Source of the DNA: Diphasiastrum complanatum | Lineage: Eukaryota; Streptophyta; Lycopodiopsida; Lycopodiales; Lycopodiaceae | DNA: 64,000 nt | Assembly (NCBI GenBank): GCA_029204225.1 | Contig: CM055111.1 | Span: 42,412,815 to 42,476,814 of the forward strand | Reading direction: 5' to 3' | Part shown: one piece after another, positions 37,801-49,203 of the stretch | Position numbering within the stretch: position 1 is the stretch's first letter | How the letters are laid out: each line of letters begins with the position of its first letter | The notes under the pieces: generated by a model | What the model was told of the DNA's origin: nothing | Database searches by the model: none | Seen by the model: the letters and a program-made list of their open reading frames with translations, nothing else | Translations under genes and position numbers: made by a program

Positions 37801-40800
37801 CCATTTACCATCGATAGGCCTAGACCTACGACTGTTCAACCACAAGCCGAAGACATCCCAGTCATTCACCCAGGAGAAACATCTGCTCAAGTACCTCCAA
37901 TTCGAAGATCTACACGACAACGACAACAACTAAAGCTTAAGCCAGATGGATCAATATCCAAATGGAAAGCTCAATTGGTGGTTAAAGGATATGAGCAAGT
38001 ATATGGAATAGATTACACTGACACTTTCAGTCCAATGGTAAAGCATCAATCTGGTTGTAGCTACTGCAGAGGATCTGGACACTCACCAGATGGACGTCCA
38101 GACAGCATTCCTTCACGGATACATACAAGAAGAAATATTCATTTATCAACCAGAAGGTTATATTTCAAGGCCAAGAGCATTTGGTATGTAAATTGCATAA
38201 GGTGCTGTATGGCCTCAAGCAAGCTCCTAGGGCTTGGTATGAAAGCATTAGTCACTTCTTGTTGCAACATAATTTTACTTCTTGCTCCGCAGACTCAAAT
38301 GTATCTCTCAAGTGTAAAGGGTCAAGCTATGTCATTATAGGATTATATGTTGATGATTCTTTAATTATCAGCAATTCAAATCAGTTACTGCATGAAACAA
38401 AATCTTACTAGAATTTGAGATGACTGATTTAGGTCCAGTTCATTACCTACTCGGTAGGGAGATCACCAGAGATCGCGCAAGCAGAAGGATCGCTATAAGC
38501 CAAGAGTCCTATTTGATCAATGTACTTCGCAGATATGGCATGGAGGCCGATAGACACACCCATGGATCCAGGTCCAAATTGTCTAAAGACGTGTCCCAGA
38601 TCTCATGCAAAACGACAAGAAATGTGCAGATATCCTTATAGTCCGTCATAGGATCCATAATGTATTCTATGATCTGCACACGACCTGATCTAGCATATGC
38701 GGTAAGCACACTGTCTCAATACATGTCAAATTCAGGCTTACAACATTGGAAAGCTTTGCAAAGAGTATTGAAGTACATTCAAGCTACGAAGCACTATGCT
38801 TTGTGCTATAATGGAAATACAGAAGCTGCACTTTCATTAGTCACTTATTCAGATTCAGATTGGGCAGGAGACGTGGATACCATAAAGTCCACATCAGGCT
38901 ATATTTGTTTCCTTGTAAGTTACTGTCATATAGACAATATGTTGGTTGACATTTTGACAAAGCCTTTGTCAAGAGAGAACCATTCTACTTTGGTAGGTAC
39001 GTTAAATCTCAATTTTAATTCAGATTCGTAGTAGTAAGCTTAAGGGGGAGTGTTGGAGTTAATCTTTCTCCTACTCATCCTAACTGCTCTCCTTTTCACT
39101 TAAGTAAATCACTCTCTCAAAGCAGTCTGCAGAAATGACTGTTTTTTCGCAACAGTCTGCAGATTTACACTCAAACTTAAACAGCCGAAAAATGCGTTGC
39201 ATGAATCAGACGAGTTGAATTGCTCAAGAAACATTGTCTTGTTCTCCTGCTCAATGAAGGACCTGTAGGAAAGCAAGAGTCAAGTCACCAAGATCTAGTT
39301 ATCAATCAGTCTCCACAGAAAACAAGAGAAGAGGCTAGGCGCCCAACTCTAAGAGAGAGAGAGAGAGAAAACAACAACAAGAGCAATGGAGAGCAATGCT
39401 TAGCCAAACTGTTTAAAATGGAATACACAATGAGCATCTAAGTACTCTACCTGGATGTGGCCAAATGCCACCAAACCCTAAGGTTAACCACTTATTAAAT
39501 GTAGGGCACCCCCAAGATAGGGCCCCTAAACAAAATTAGACCCCTAAGGACCCACGAGTCAGTACATGACCAAAATTGGGTCCAACTGAACTTAAGACAA
39601 ACTTAAGATGGCCTAAATAACTAAATACCCATGGTTACACAAATCTCGACCTTTTGGGTCAAAGTAACCTATGGATTAACTTCAGCATAGTCATTTATTT
39701 CTAACACCCTCCTTAAATGACAATGCAAAAACTGAAATATGAAACTATGTAACAAAACCAACACGTGGTATCAAATTTAAAGCTTTGCATAAAGCTCCAA
39801 ATCTGACTCTAGGCAACGCCTTAGTGAAGAGGTCCGCAATATTATCCTCCGTAGGACAATATTCAAGTAAAATGTCGCCATCATGAAGTCTCTCCCGAAC
39901 AAAGTGATAATGGATTTCGATGTGCTTCGTCCTCGCATGAAAAACAGGATTTCGTGCAATGGCAATAGCACTTTGACTATCACTCAAGATAAGAGTGGTT
40001 GAGGGCTCGCCAAACTTCATGTCAACAAGTAGTCTTCTCAGCCATAAACACTCCGTTGTGACTGAAAATATCGCTCTATATTTTGCCTCACTAGAAGAAG
40101 TAGCAATAGTGGGCTGCTTTTTACTTGACTACGAAATTGCAGAATTTCCACAAAAAAAGCAATGTCCACTTGTAGAGCGTCTAGTGTCTTGATCTCCACC
40201 CCAATCCGAGTCACTAAGTCCATGACCTCTTGTTCCTTGAAGAAATCGAAAGATCCTCTTCAAATGCTTTCCAATGTGATGTCATCGGGGCATGCATGAA
40301 TTGACTCATGAGTGAGACACTATAAGAAATGTCCGATCTTGAATTACATAGGTAAATGAGACAGCCAATAGCTTGACAATATGAAGTAGTATCAAATGGT
40401 TCATTATCACCTTGACTACTTAATTTCAGGCCTGTCTCAATAGGTGTAGCAACCGGCTTGCAATCTTTCATCTTGAACCGCTTCAAAATCTGCCCAATGT
40501 AGCGTTCTTTAGAGATGAAAATTTTAGCCCCTTCTTGTACAAATTCAAGACCAAGATAAAAATGCAATAGGCCTAAATCTGAGGTTTCAAAAACCAAACC
40601 AAGATCAAGTATTACGACATCAATCTGCTGCTCATTACTTCCCGTAATAATAATATCATCAACATAAAGCAAAATAATGATGATATAATCTGAACTATGC
40701 TTGACATAAAGAGTAGATTCGCTAGGACTTTAGTAAATCCTCGATCACAAAAGTAGGCATGTATCTTTTGATACCACATCCTCGGAGCTTGCTTCAGTCC

Positions 40801-43800
40801 ATAAGTGCCTTCTTGAGAAAACAAACTTTATCTTCTTGGCCTTCAACCAAAAAACCAACAGGTTGTTGAAGTTACACTTCCTCATTGAGATCACCATTGA
40901 GGAATGCTGTCTTTATGTCAAGTTGCCGCAAACGCCAACCAAAATGGGCAGCCAAAGAGGTTACTACCCTCACGGTAGTCATCCGAGCAGTAGGATAAAA
41001 AGTCTCCTCATAATCAATCCCCTTTTGCTGAGCATAGCCTTTGGCAACGAGCCTTGCCTTGTACCTTTCAATGGTACCATCTGCCTTATACTTGATTTTG
41101 TATACTTTAGAACCAATTGCCTTCTTCTCATGAGGAAGATCAACAAGAACCCAAATCTGGTTCTTCATTAGTGAGTCATACTCATCTTGCATCGCATCCT
41201 CCCAACATTTTAGTCCTTGGCCTGCTCATAATGATCAGGTTCTTCCGCAATATCTCCATGAGATGTAAGAACAAAATCTGAAAAATCAGCATAGTCCACT
41301 GATTTTGTAGAGGCACGTGTCTTTCCATCATAAAATGAACCTATTTTGCTATCCCACAAAGTCGACAACAGCCGCCGTGGGACCGTTTTGGGCTGTCCAA
41401 CAGCCATGTCTCTTCTTACAATTTGCTGTCCAAGATCCTCCGACACCGCACTTGGCTGTCCAAGATCTTCCAAAACTGGTCCTTGCTGTCCAACAGTTCC
41501 TGCAAGCTGATTTTGAGCAACAACGGGCGGTTCTTGATTAAGATTAGGCTCTAAACTTGATGAGGTGTTGGGCAGGTCGAAACTGGTTGATTGCTGCCCC
41601 TTATCTCCAGCAATAGAAGATGGTATCAAATCTGGAAAAACTTCAACATTCACACTATGTGGGCTGTCCCCCTTCAAGATATGAGTTGGGGCCACATCTA
41701 ATTAATTCTTTTCATCAAAATTCATATCGAGTATGAACGTCCTCTTCGATTGGTAATATTGAGAAGACTTCATGGCCAGTTGATTCTTTCACTCCTAGAA
41801 ACGCCGATTCGTCGAACTTATTATCTCTGCTCATCACCACCATCTTTGAGGTTGGATTATAGAGTCGATAGATCTATGAGCCATTCAAATATTCAATCAT
41901 GACAGTCTGTACCGACTTTTCATCTGGTTTGTTTCTTTTCTCCTTTGGTATGAGCGTGTATGCTGTACATCCGAATACTCTTACATGTGATAGTTCGGGC
42001 TTCTCACCTGTCCACATTTCGTACGATGTCTTGCTCTCCATCGTTGTCTTTATCGATTGCTTTTGTAAATGAACTGCAACAGCGATTGCCTCAGCCCAAA
42101 ACCGACTTGGCAATTGTGCTTGAGCCATCATGCACTTGGCTCCTTCGACAAGGGTTCTGTTTCGTCTTTCTGCTACACCACTATATTGTGGTGTATATGC
42201 AGGCGTGAATTGATGTTCGATACCTCTTTCTTGACAGAAGCTTGAAAATTTTTTGCTCGAATATTCGCCTCCGTTGCCGAACTTTAGGATTTGCAATTTT
42301 TTGGAGGTGTGTCGTTCTGCAAAGCTACAAATTTTTTGAATGCACTGACTTCATCTTCTGATAGTATATAGTAGTCATTCTACTGAAATCATCTATGAAT
42401 GTGAGAAAGTATCTTGATCCGGAAAGAAAGTTGATTTCATGGGTCCACAGACATCTGAATGAACCAATTCTAGGATGTCCTTGGCTCTCCTTCGTTCATG
42501 TACGAATGGACTTCGATGTTGCTTACCTTTCTGACAGGCTTCGTAGAAGTCTGAATCTGGATTTGTAACTTTAAGACCATTCACAAGTTCTTTCTTGTTC
42601 ATGTCTCCTCATATTCAGATGATACATGCGTTTATGCCAGACATGATTCACACTTTTGGATGCATTTAGTACACTATCGTAGCTATTGGTAATATTTGCT
42701 TGCTACAAGTTACCTTGCCTCGATGCGACTGTCAGCAGCTTATTTGATCTATGTTCGACCATTTTGCTTGCGTTTCCATCGAACATGACTCGTATTTCAA
42801 GATCTGCTATCCTCGATTCAGAGAGTAGATCTCTCCTCAATGTGGGTACATAGAGCACTCCTTGTAGCTCTACATGTCCCGACAATGTACCGAGCTGAAG
42901 AGTTTTGATGCCTTCGACATCGTGTCTGCTCCCATCCCCCAGTATCACTGTTCTTGTGTTGTCCAGTGCCTTGTAGTTCATTTAACATTAGAACATTCTT
43001 GTTGCAGGTGATATGAGATGTAGCTCCTTAATCAATCACTATGTCATAATCATGCTGCGTGTAAGTCGTGGACTCTTCATCAATAGCTGTGAATGCGTTG
43101 TCATTCTTGTCACCATCTTTAGATGATTCTGCGACATTCGCCTTTTCTCCTTTGTGATTTCCTTTGGGATTAAACCAGCAATCGTATGCTGAATGCCCCT
43201 TTTTCTTGCAACGAGTGCAAGGTATAGTTAGATTAATCTAGCATTTGTCTGCTGTATGACCTGCTCGCGACAATGATCATAGGTAGAAGTATCTTTGTTG
43301 TTGTTACCCTTCATTGAAGACTTCATTTGAGTCTTATCAATCTTGGGCTTGTTTTTGTTCTTCTTCTTTCCCCTTGCAAAATGGACCTTCTCTTGCTCTC
43401 CATTTGTTTCTCTTTCATCTCTCATCAGTCTTTCGTCTGCTACGAGATCGACTGCTCTTTCGAATGTCATCTCAGGTATACTCAAGATGAGCATTCTCAG
43501 TGGCTGATAAGATGAGGGTAATGATTTCATGAAGTACATCAGTTGCTGGGGTGCTAAGACTTGATGCTCTTGTCCAGATGCAGAGAGCTGCGCGAAGATC
43601 GTCTTGATCTTCTCTACATGTTGATCCAGCTCGTTTCCATCCCATCGCAGGCTCTGTAGCTGATTGTGGAGGTACATAACTGATGCAACTGTTCTCACTT
43701 CGTACTTTTGCTTCAGCTTTTCCCACACTTCATGGCTGCTTTGGCAGTTTTCAATCTGCATGAGGATGTCTTCGTTAATGGAGGATACGATGATCGCCAT

Positions 43801-46033
43801 TGCGCGCTCATCCATCCTTACTCATATTCTGCCCTCCTTGGATCTCCCTCTGGAGGCTTTGGCTCTGTGAGATCAGTCACTGACCATATCCCTTCGCCCT
43901 TTAGAAGTGTCTTTATCTTGAACTTCCATATGCGGTAGTTTGCGCCATCAAGATTGATTGTGATCTTTGCCTGAATTGTAGTAGCCATATTGTATCTAAT
44001 GAACCTGCTCTTATATCATGCTGGGGTGCTAGCGAAAGTGTGCTGTGTGGTGTGCGGAATCGCAGGAACTAGGTAAGCTAATACAAATCACAGCCAATGA
44101 AGCAATCATTCAAATACAACAACGCAAAATAACCCTGCTGGAAGAACATAACATCCTTTGTATTTTCTTTTATCAGAGTGAGTCGGCGCCAAATAGCGGC
44201 CTGACGCTCTTACAATTCTATCTATTTCTATATCTTTTTCGTCTCTCTTTTTCCTTTTGATTTCTGTTCTATATTTATATTCCACTAATGGGAATTCAAA
44301 GATAACTTAGCTAGTCATTACAAGAGAGGTTTACGCTAAACTATCAGCTAACTACGTATTAACTCTTGTAACGTTGCCTACGGCTGAGCGTGACATTTTA
44401 TGTCTCACGACTGCCAAGCTTCGAATTCGATAGTTCAAATCGCTCGATAGTTTGTTGCTCGATGGTTTGTTTCAGTGCTTGTACACATTTGACAATTCGT
44501 TGGCTATTCAACCGTTCGATGGTCATGTGAATGTATCGTTGTGTTCAGTTGTTGGTGTCGATGGTGTGTCTCGAACTATTGGCTGTTCAGGGAACGTGCG
44601 GAAAAGGTTGGTTGAGTTCACCATTTCCAACAAGAGGTTCTTGAGAGAACAATTTATTTTCGAGTATACAAGATTTATAGTCATATTTTACTTATAGCTG
44701 GAATTGGGAACTTGTTTAGATGGTTTTGCTGTGATCGTGGAAGCTAGAGAATGTTTGAGAGGTTCATTTAGGTCTCTTATGGCATATCTATGTTAAAAAC
44801 ACATGATCCTTGCTATGTTTTACATGTGTTTTTATATATTTTGATGCCTTGGCCGACTTAAATTGAATCTGTAAATCTTGATTCAGATGTAATCATTTCA
44901 AATCTAGTTTTTAAGTTGATTTCACCTTCATTACATCAGACTTTGTGATTTTCGTTCGTGAGGAAATTTTCATTCTCTTGCCTTTTTCCGTTTCTGATCC
45001 CTGGTCACTGTGCTTCCAGATAGATGATAACCTCGTTTCAGCTGCATATGCTGTTATAGGTTGAAAAGATTAGAAACAAGTTACGCTTAGAGAAAAAAGA
45101 TAGCAAAGGCTTCCATTTTCCCATTCCAAGTCTTTCTCTACAGCCTTTTCAATACTGGATATTTTAGCCTTTGAAAAATCTCTCTTAAAACACTTAATGA
45201 ACATTGCATGGTAATGGGCTTTTGTAGTTGTGGTCCTTTGCTTGGCTATGGAGCATCTGTATTATGAATTGCTCTCCGTGCTTGCTGACAATCATAGACA
45301 TCAAAATATATTTTGTCCGCAGGCTTACCTCAGAGATATCGAGATTCTGTTCGTGCCATTCAGCCTGGATTGCCTTTGTTTTTGTACAACTATACAACAC
45401 ACCAACTTCATGGAATTTTTGAGGTATACACTATTCTAATTTATTTATTTATTTATTTTTTGGCGGACATACACCATTGAATCGGCGAATAAACACTTTT
45501 TCTTATTTGACAGGCTGCAAGCTTTGGGGGATCTAACATTGATCCAACTGCATGGGAAGACAAAAAGTGTCGTGGAGAATCTCGATTTCCTGCTCAAGTT
45601 AGTTATCTGAAAGCTTCTCCTTCTCAGTGCACTAGTTGTCTGAATTTTACCTCAGACTGGAATGCTTGATGTGGCCTTTGACTTCACGATGTTTTGCCTC
45701 ACAGGTTCGTATACGTGTACGACAGCTTTGCAAGCATCTTGAAGAGGATGCTTTCAGGCCTGTGCTCTATCACTATGATGGACCTAAGTTCCGTCTCCAG
45801 CTCTCTGTTCCAGAGGTCGTTCATTGTGCTCTGCAGCCGTTCTTTGATGTTTGTTTTTAAGTTAGCAAAGTTTATGCTCTTCCCTTCGTTTTTGAAATTT
45901 TTTCCTGTGATGAGTCTTTTTCCTAATCTGCTTAAAATCTGAAATGCGGATGGTCTCAATTAACATTTTGATTTCTGATATTTTACAGACTATAGAACTA
46001 TTGGATCTGTTTGCTGATAAGGGCCAACCTTAA
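34449..46033 (+). CDS. NRP: DCD-domain protein, N-rich protein (NRP) type, five exons
   Basis: Exons 34449-34893, 45323-45423, 45514-45597, 45705-45815 and 45989-46033 join in phase with GT-AG introns, giving 261 residues and a TAA stop. Residues 1-115 are Lys/Asn-rich ([14 protein letters not shown]). The DCD domain spans about 115-255: [100 protein letters not shown]. Soybean NRP-A/B and Arabidopsis NRP proteins of this family mediate ER- and osmotic-stress cell-death signalling; the same role here is inferred. The first intron splits the domain after LFG and is 10,429 bp because of transposon insertions. All splice sites are canonical and no stop interrupts the exons, so it looks functional. 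Confidence 0.9.
35390..36125 (-). pseudogene. hAT-type transposase fragment (DUF659 region)
   Basis: On the minus strand: a block resembling the DUF659 start ([15 protein letters not shown] ... [41 protein letters not shown], about 35950-35745). After a probable intron ending cttcctgcag near 35522, it continues with [14 protein letters not shown] ... [20 protein letters not shown] (about 35521-35393), the motif before the catalytic region. Stops and frame changes make it non-coding. No BED finger or dimerisation domain is nearby. Confidence 0.6.
36662..37040 (+). repeat. 5' LTR of intronic copia element A
   Basis: It begins TGTTGGAGTTAATC at 36662, and the first 150 bp match 39051-39200 with roughly a dozen differences. 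The 3' end is placed before atggtacaagatcaac (about 37043), which may be a decayed tRNA-iMet PBS; this end is uncertain. Confidence 0.75.
37050..39040 (+). pseudogene. Ty1/copia element A polyprotein, several deletions
   Basis: It reads from a protease remnant (WYLDSSAS, active site DSG changed to DSS, then a stop) through [20 protein letters not shown]. It jumps directly to the end of the integrase core ([10 protein letters not shown], then a stop), with gag and the first two integrase Asp motifs missing. It continues with the integrase C-terminus ([12 protein letters not shown]), linker, RT in several frames ([20 protein letters not shown]-like; [21 protein letters not shown], near 38345) and RNase H start ([25 protein letters not shown]). 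After SGYICFLVS the central RNase H is deleted, and the C-terminal [14 protein letters not shown] follows. Confidence 0.88.
39041..39200 (+). repeat. Polypurine tract and truncated 3' LTR of copia A
   Basis: Purine-rich taagggggag (39041-39050) directly precedes TGTTGGAGTTAATC (39051). Similarity to the 5' LTR stops near 39200, so about 60% of the LTR is missing where copia B begins nearby (39264). Confidence 0.8.
39264..39706 (-). repeat. 3' LTR of copia B (minus strand)
   Basis: Minus-strand TGTTAGAAATAAATGAC follows a purine tract (aaggaggg, 39707-39714), and the LTR ends ...tttcctaca at 39264. It closely matches the plus-strand LTR at 51211-51659. Confidence 0.85.
39745..43988 (-). pseudogene. 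Ty1/copia B gag-pol, frameshifted, possibly chimeric
   Basis: gag starts at ATG 43988 ([20 protein letters not shown]), has a frameshift near 43815, and then reads as one block to 43228. A zinc knuckle ([14 protein letters not shown]) follows near 43200. In the protease the active-site DSG reads D-stop-G. Pre-integrase, an integrase whose DNGGE motif reads FGNGGEY (catalytic Asp lost) and [11 protein letters not shown] follow to 41874. A long linker (41695-41210), RT ([40 protein letters not shown] = shifted YVDD region) and RNase H ([23 protein letters not shown]) end at 39745. The flanking LTRs do not match, so the gag-integrase and RT halves may come from two elements. Confidence 0.88.
44001..44018 (-). 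promoter_or_regulatory. Decayed primer-binding site of copia B
   Basis: The minus-strand sequence TGATATAAGAGCAGGTTC sits directly inside the right LTR and differs from the canonical TGGTATCAGAGCAGGTTC at two positions. gag starts 12 bp further on. Confidence 0.7.
44019..44395 (-). repeat. 5' LTR of copia B, different family from its 3' LTR
   Basis: The minus strand begins TGTCACGCTCAGCCG at 44395 and ends ...caccccagca at 44019, directly before the PBS. It shows no similarity to the LTR at 39264-39706. The start was chosen from the TG rule and is an inference. Confidence 0.55.
44396..45322. other. Distal part of NRP intron 1
   Basis: No transposon signature. It is T-rich towards the exon 2 acceptor, as expected for original intron sequence. 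Confidence 0.45.
45323..46033 (+). CDS. NRP: NRP exons 2-5 (45323-45423, 45514-45597, 45705-45815, 45989-46033)
   Basis: These encode the remaining DCD domain. The three short introns (90, 107 and 173 bp) have GTATAC/CAG, GTTAGT/CAG and GTCGTT/CAG ends and are all phase 0. The last exon gives [14 protein letters not shown] and a TAA stop. Confidence 0.92.
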
Positions 46034-46713
46034 GCTGGTAATCTTCCAACTATATGTTTTATTTGTTCGTGCCCCTGTTCTTGAAAAGGGTGGCATTCAG
46101 TTCTAAGGCTTGTATGCAGAACTCTGAACCGAATTCCATCTGCAAGCTGATCAAGACTAATCTACTAGTGAGGGCTATGGACGACTTGCTGTATCTAATA
46201 TCATCATATATAAGACTGGTTGGATTCCATAGGGTTGAAGATTGCATGTCTCCTTTGTTATGTTGGGTATTATCCTGGACATAACATTGATATATATGAG
46301 CAGCTGAACCGTCTTGCAGAATAGTTTGTTTGCTTATCCTGCCTTTGAGGTTGTTTTTATGTGAAAAGTTTCAACGCAGGCTCTCACAGCCAGTTTCCAA
46401 TATTAGTGGTATTCCCCTTATGGGCATATCGTAGAAGTGTGATATATGTCGGTTGTAAGATGTACTTTTAGTGATCAATAGTTTTTATTGTGGCAGTGTT
46501 TGTCTATCTTTCTTGATGATGTTTCCTGGGTCTCTAAACTGAGGCTGCTCATGGGCATTGTTCGGTTAAGTTCCAAGCAAAGGTTCATCTAAGAAGGGCT
46601 AGTTAGAGTGTCACCTGTGTAGCAAAGACAAGTGTAATTTTTGATATTTCAAGTTTGAAAAAGGAAAACTCAAGATTTTGAAGTACCAATTTTACTTTAA
46701 TGTTAGTTTTGAG
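46034..46713 (+). other. NRP 3' UTR / flank
   Basis: Non-coding, T-rich. It ends at the left target duplication (gttttgag, 46706-46713) of the hAT element. A poly(A) signal was not assigned. Confidence 0.45.
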
Positions 46714-46984
46714 CATAGTTGCACTTTGTTTCTGAAACGTGTTCAGAAACGCGTTTCGGAAATATGGAATTTTTTTCCAGAAACGTTTTTTAAATTCTTT
46801 TTTTTTTTGGTTTTTTTTTGTGCAATATGGGTATCAGGAGCTCTAATTAAGAGCATTATTACTGTGTATTTTGCCGAACGTTTCGGGCGCAGGATGGTCT
46901 AGTTTAGGTGCATTAACTCCTAGGTTTATGCTTTAACTCCCAGGTGCATTAATAAAAAAACATGATGCCCCAAAATTTAACTCC

Positions 46985-46985
<1 letters not shown>

Positions 46986-47027
<42 letters not shown>

Positions 47028-47176
47028 GCTCTCTCTCGTTATCTCTCTCAGATCCAACAAACTAAACAAAAATGCTGAAACAAAAACCATGCTAAGTGTT
47101 CTAAACCAATCACCATACTGCATCGTCCTGAACTGTACTGAAGCATTTTTCAACCATATGGAATCGTTTTTCAACC

Positions 47177-47234
<58 letters not shown>
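46986..47234. repeat. Two CT microsatellites inside the hAT element
   Basis: Interrupted CT tract at 46986-47047 and a pure CT tract at about 47180-47234, in the non-coding left part of the transposon. Confidence 0.9.
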
Positions 47235-47237
<3 letters not shown>

Positions 47238-47379
47238 ACTGAATCGTTACACTGCTGTGAATAGGATCATCGTAATATATAATATCGGGCCACATGGCAC
47301 CAAAATGGAGTACAATGATGTTCCATGAACATAATGAAAACTACGCAACTAAGGCTCGTCAGAGTCATGGTAGGAACCA

Positions 47380-48918
47380 TCATCTGAATCTGTGCCTGAC
47401 TACAGATCCCAAGGGTCTGTTCTGCGTGCTCTGGCTCTGGATCCTCCCCCTGCCTCTACCTATGCCTTTGCCTCTCTCCCCTCCTCTGCCCCCCCTCTGC
47501 CTGCCCCCACCCCTGTGTCTACCCCTGCGTGTCTGTTTGTCAGGTGGCTGTGATCCAACGCCCTGGGATGGCCCTACCCACTGTGATGATGCCTGGCCGA
47601 CGGCTGCCTGTGATGCTCCACTCCTGTCCACAAAAAGCGAACTCAGCCCCCCCCTCCCAGAACCTCTAGGTCTCCCCCTAGGCCTACGTGTAGGAATGGC
47701 TGGCTCCTCCTTTGTCTCCACATCAGGGTCCACCAGCAAGTCAGCAAGGTCATCCCCCTGTGCCTCCGCCCCCATCTCCTCATCCTCCTCCGTATCCCCC
47801 TCAACCCACTCCTCCTCCTCCTGATAGTCAGCCCCGAGCTCTTCTCCACCCTCCAAGCCCTCATCATCCCACTCTTCATCCCTAGCCCTCTGCCTGTCTG
47901 CCCTCCTCGAATGCCGTAGAGCCCGTGCGTCAGCCTGCGCCTGTCTATATAGATCTCATCATCCATCTCCTCCTGCGTGGGTGGTGCCCGAGGAGTAGCA
48001 GCTGCCGAATCCACCAAGCAAGTGTCAGGGTTCACCTGCAACAAAAAACAATACATTGTTGTCAGCAATTCATTGCATAATTCAAAAGCAATTCAGTTCG
48101 TCAAAGCACAGCAAGAAACAGGGGGTGATGATGTGACTCACCTCGAGCATCTGTCCCCCTCCTTGTGTGCGCCTTAACATACGGCCGTTGGTGTTCACAA
48201 ACACCAACCGCCTACACTGCTCGATGGACAACCTGTTCCTCTTCTGCGTGTGATACAAGGCTTAGGTGCTCCAATTTCGCTCGCGTAATGGTCTCTTCCT
48301 CCTGACGAAGCATCCCGCCTCGCAATGCCTCTCGTTTGGGAGGCGTCCATGTAGCATCCACGGCTGCCATCTGTGCGCAAAACTCTCTGAACACCCAAGT
48401 GTCAGCAACAGCAAAGGAAATGCCGCACTCGTAAAAGAACTGGCCAGCAAGTCGAGTGCACCGGGCATGCTGCTCTCTCTGCCACCCGCATCGATCAAGG
48501 GTCTGCTGTTTGGGCCTAACCTCTCTGTGCTGTGCACATGGCGCTCGTGGTCTAACACGCGAACCAGATGGCTGATCTGTGGGTGTATCACTCTCTTTGG
48601 GAGGACCTGTCGAACCATGTGCTACATCTACCGCCAAAGAAGAGGAGGGACGAGAAGGACCCACTGCTGCTGATCCAACCTGCTCATGTGACGCTCTCCC
48701 CTCTGAAGTAAGCCCTGCTGCTGCGGGTGGAACTGGAGTGGCACTGCCTGGACCATGCACTGCACCTGTAGTAGGCCGTGCCAAGAACATGTTGTACTAG
48801 GCTCTGCACCTGTAGTAGGCCGTGCTTGCATACCTGTGACCCCTGCCTGTGAACCTGCAGCTGCTCCTGCCCCCTGTCCCTGTCCCTGTCCAGAAACCTG
48901 TGATGCAGCACCCTGTCT

Positions 48919-48954
<36 letters not shown>

Positions 48955-49203
48955 AGAAACTTGTGATGCAGCACCGTGCCCGTACGTAATAGACAACCTC
49001 TGTCTCTCCTCATTGGAAATCCTGGGGCAATCAGATATGCCCAATGCCCGCCCACCCGGCCCTCTGACCCTCAGTAAGTGAGCCCTAACCCTGGTAAGCG
49101 ATCCTGTGAAGAGACCACCACAATGCAAGCATCTCCATCTACGGACCTCCACGAAGCTCAGATCCCCCTGGCACCGTGCCTCCGTATCGCTGAGTAGATG
49201 CAT
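47380..49203 (-). pseudogene. Internally deleted hAT transposase
   Basis: Minus strand, from ATG 49203: a BED-type zinc finger (WRCLHCGGLFTGSLTRVRAHLL then C), then a Gly-Gln repeat, a frameshift near 48800, and a Pro/Ser linker. The start of the DUF659 region follows (RLAGQFFYECGISFAVADTW; KREALRGGMLRQEEETI), then an abrupt change near 48262 to the dimerisation-type tail (RNRLSIEQCRRLVFVNTNGR). A GT-AG intron is seen at 48036-48141. The last exon encodes an acidic segment and an AT-hook-like RRPRGRPRGSGRGG plus an RG-rich tail, stopping at 47380. The DDE catalytic core is absent, so it cannot transpose itself. Confidence 0.85.
48862..48975. repeat. CCTGTC hexamer array in the hAT ORF
   Basis: Runs of ccctgt hexamers separated by two copies of ccagaaac(c/t)tgtgatgcagcac. 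On the minus strand this encodes Gly-Gln repeats (GQGQGQGQ) between AASQVS spacers. Confidence 0.85.

Larger units (their letters stand above)
34894..45322 (+). other. NRP intron 1, 10.4 kb, transposon-filled
   Basis: The donor GTAAGC at 34894 and acceptor ttttgtccgcag ending 45322 join the phase-1 codon G|GC. The intron carries a hAT fragment (35.39-36.13 kb), a plus-strand copia (36.66-39.2 kb), a minus-strand copia or chimera (39.26-44.4 kb) and about 0.9 kb of unique DNA before exon 2. The pieces at 34.9-35.39 and 36.13-36.66 kb hold nothing recognised. Confidence 0.85.

Noticed and set aside
47294-49081. Plus-strand Pro/Cys-rich ORFs
   Set aside because: Antisense of the hAT transposase coding region and its CCTGTC repeat.
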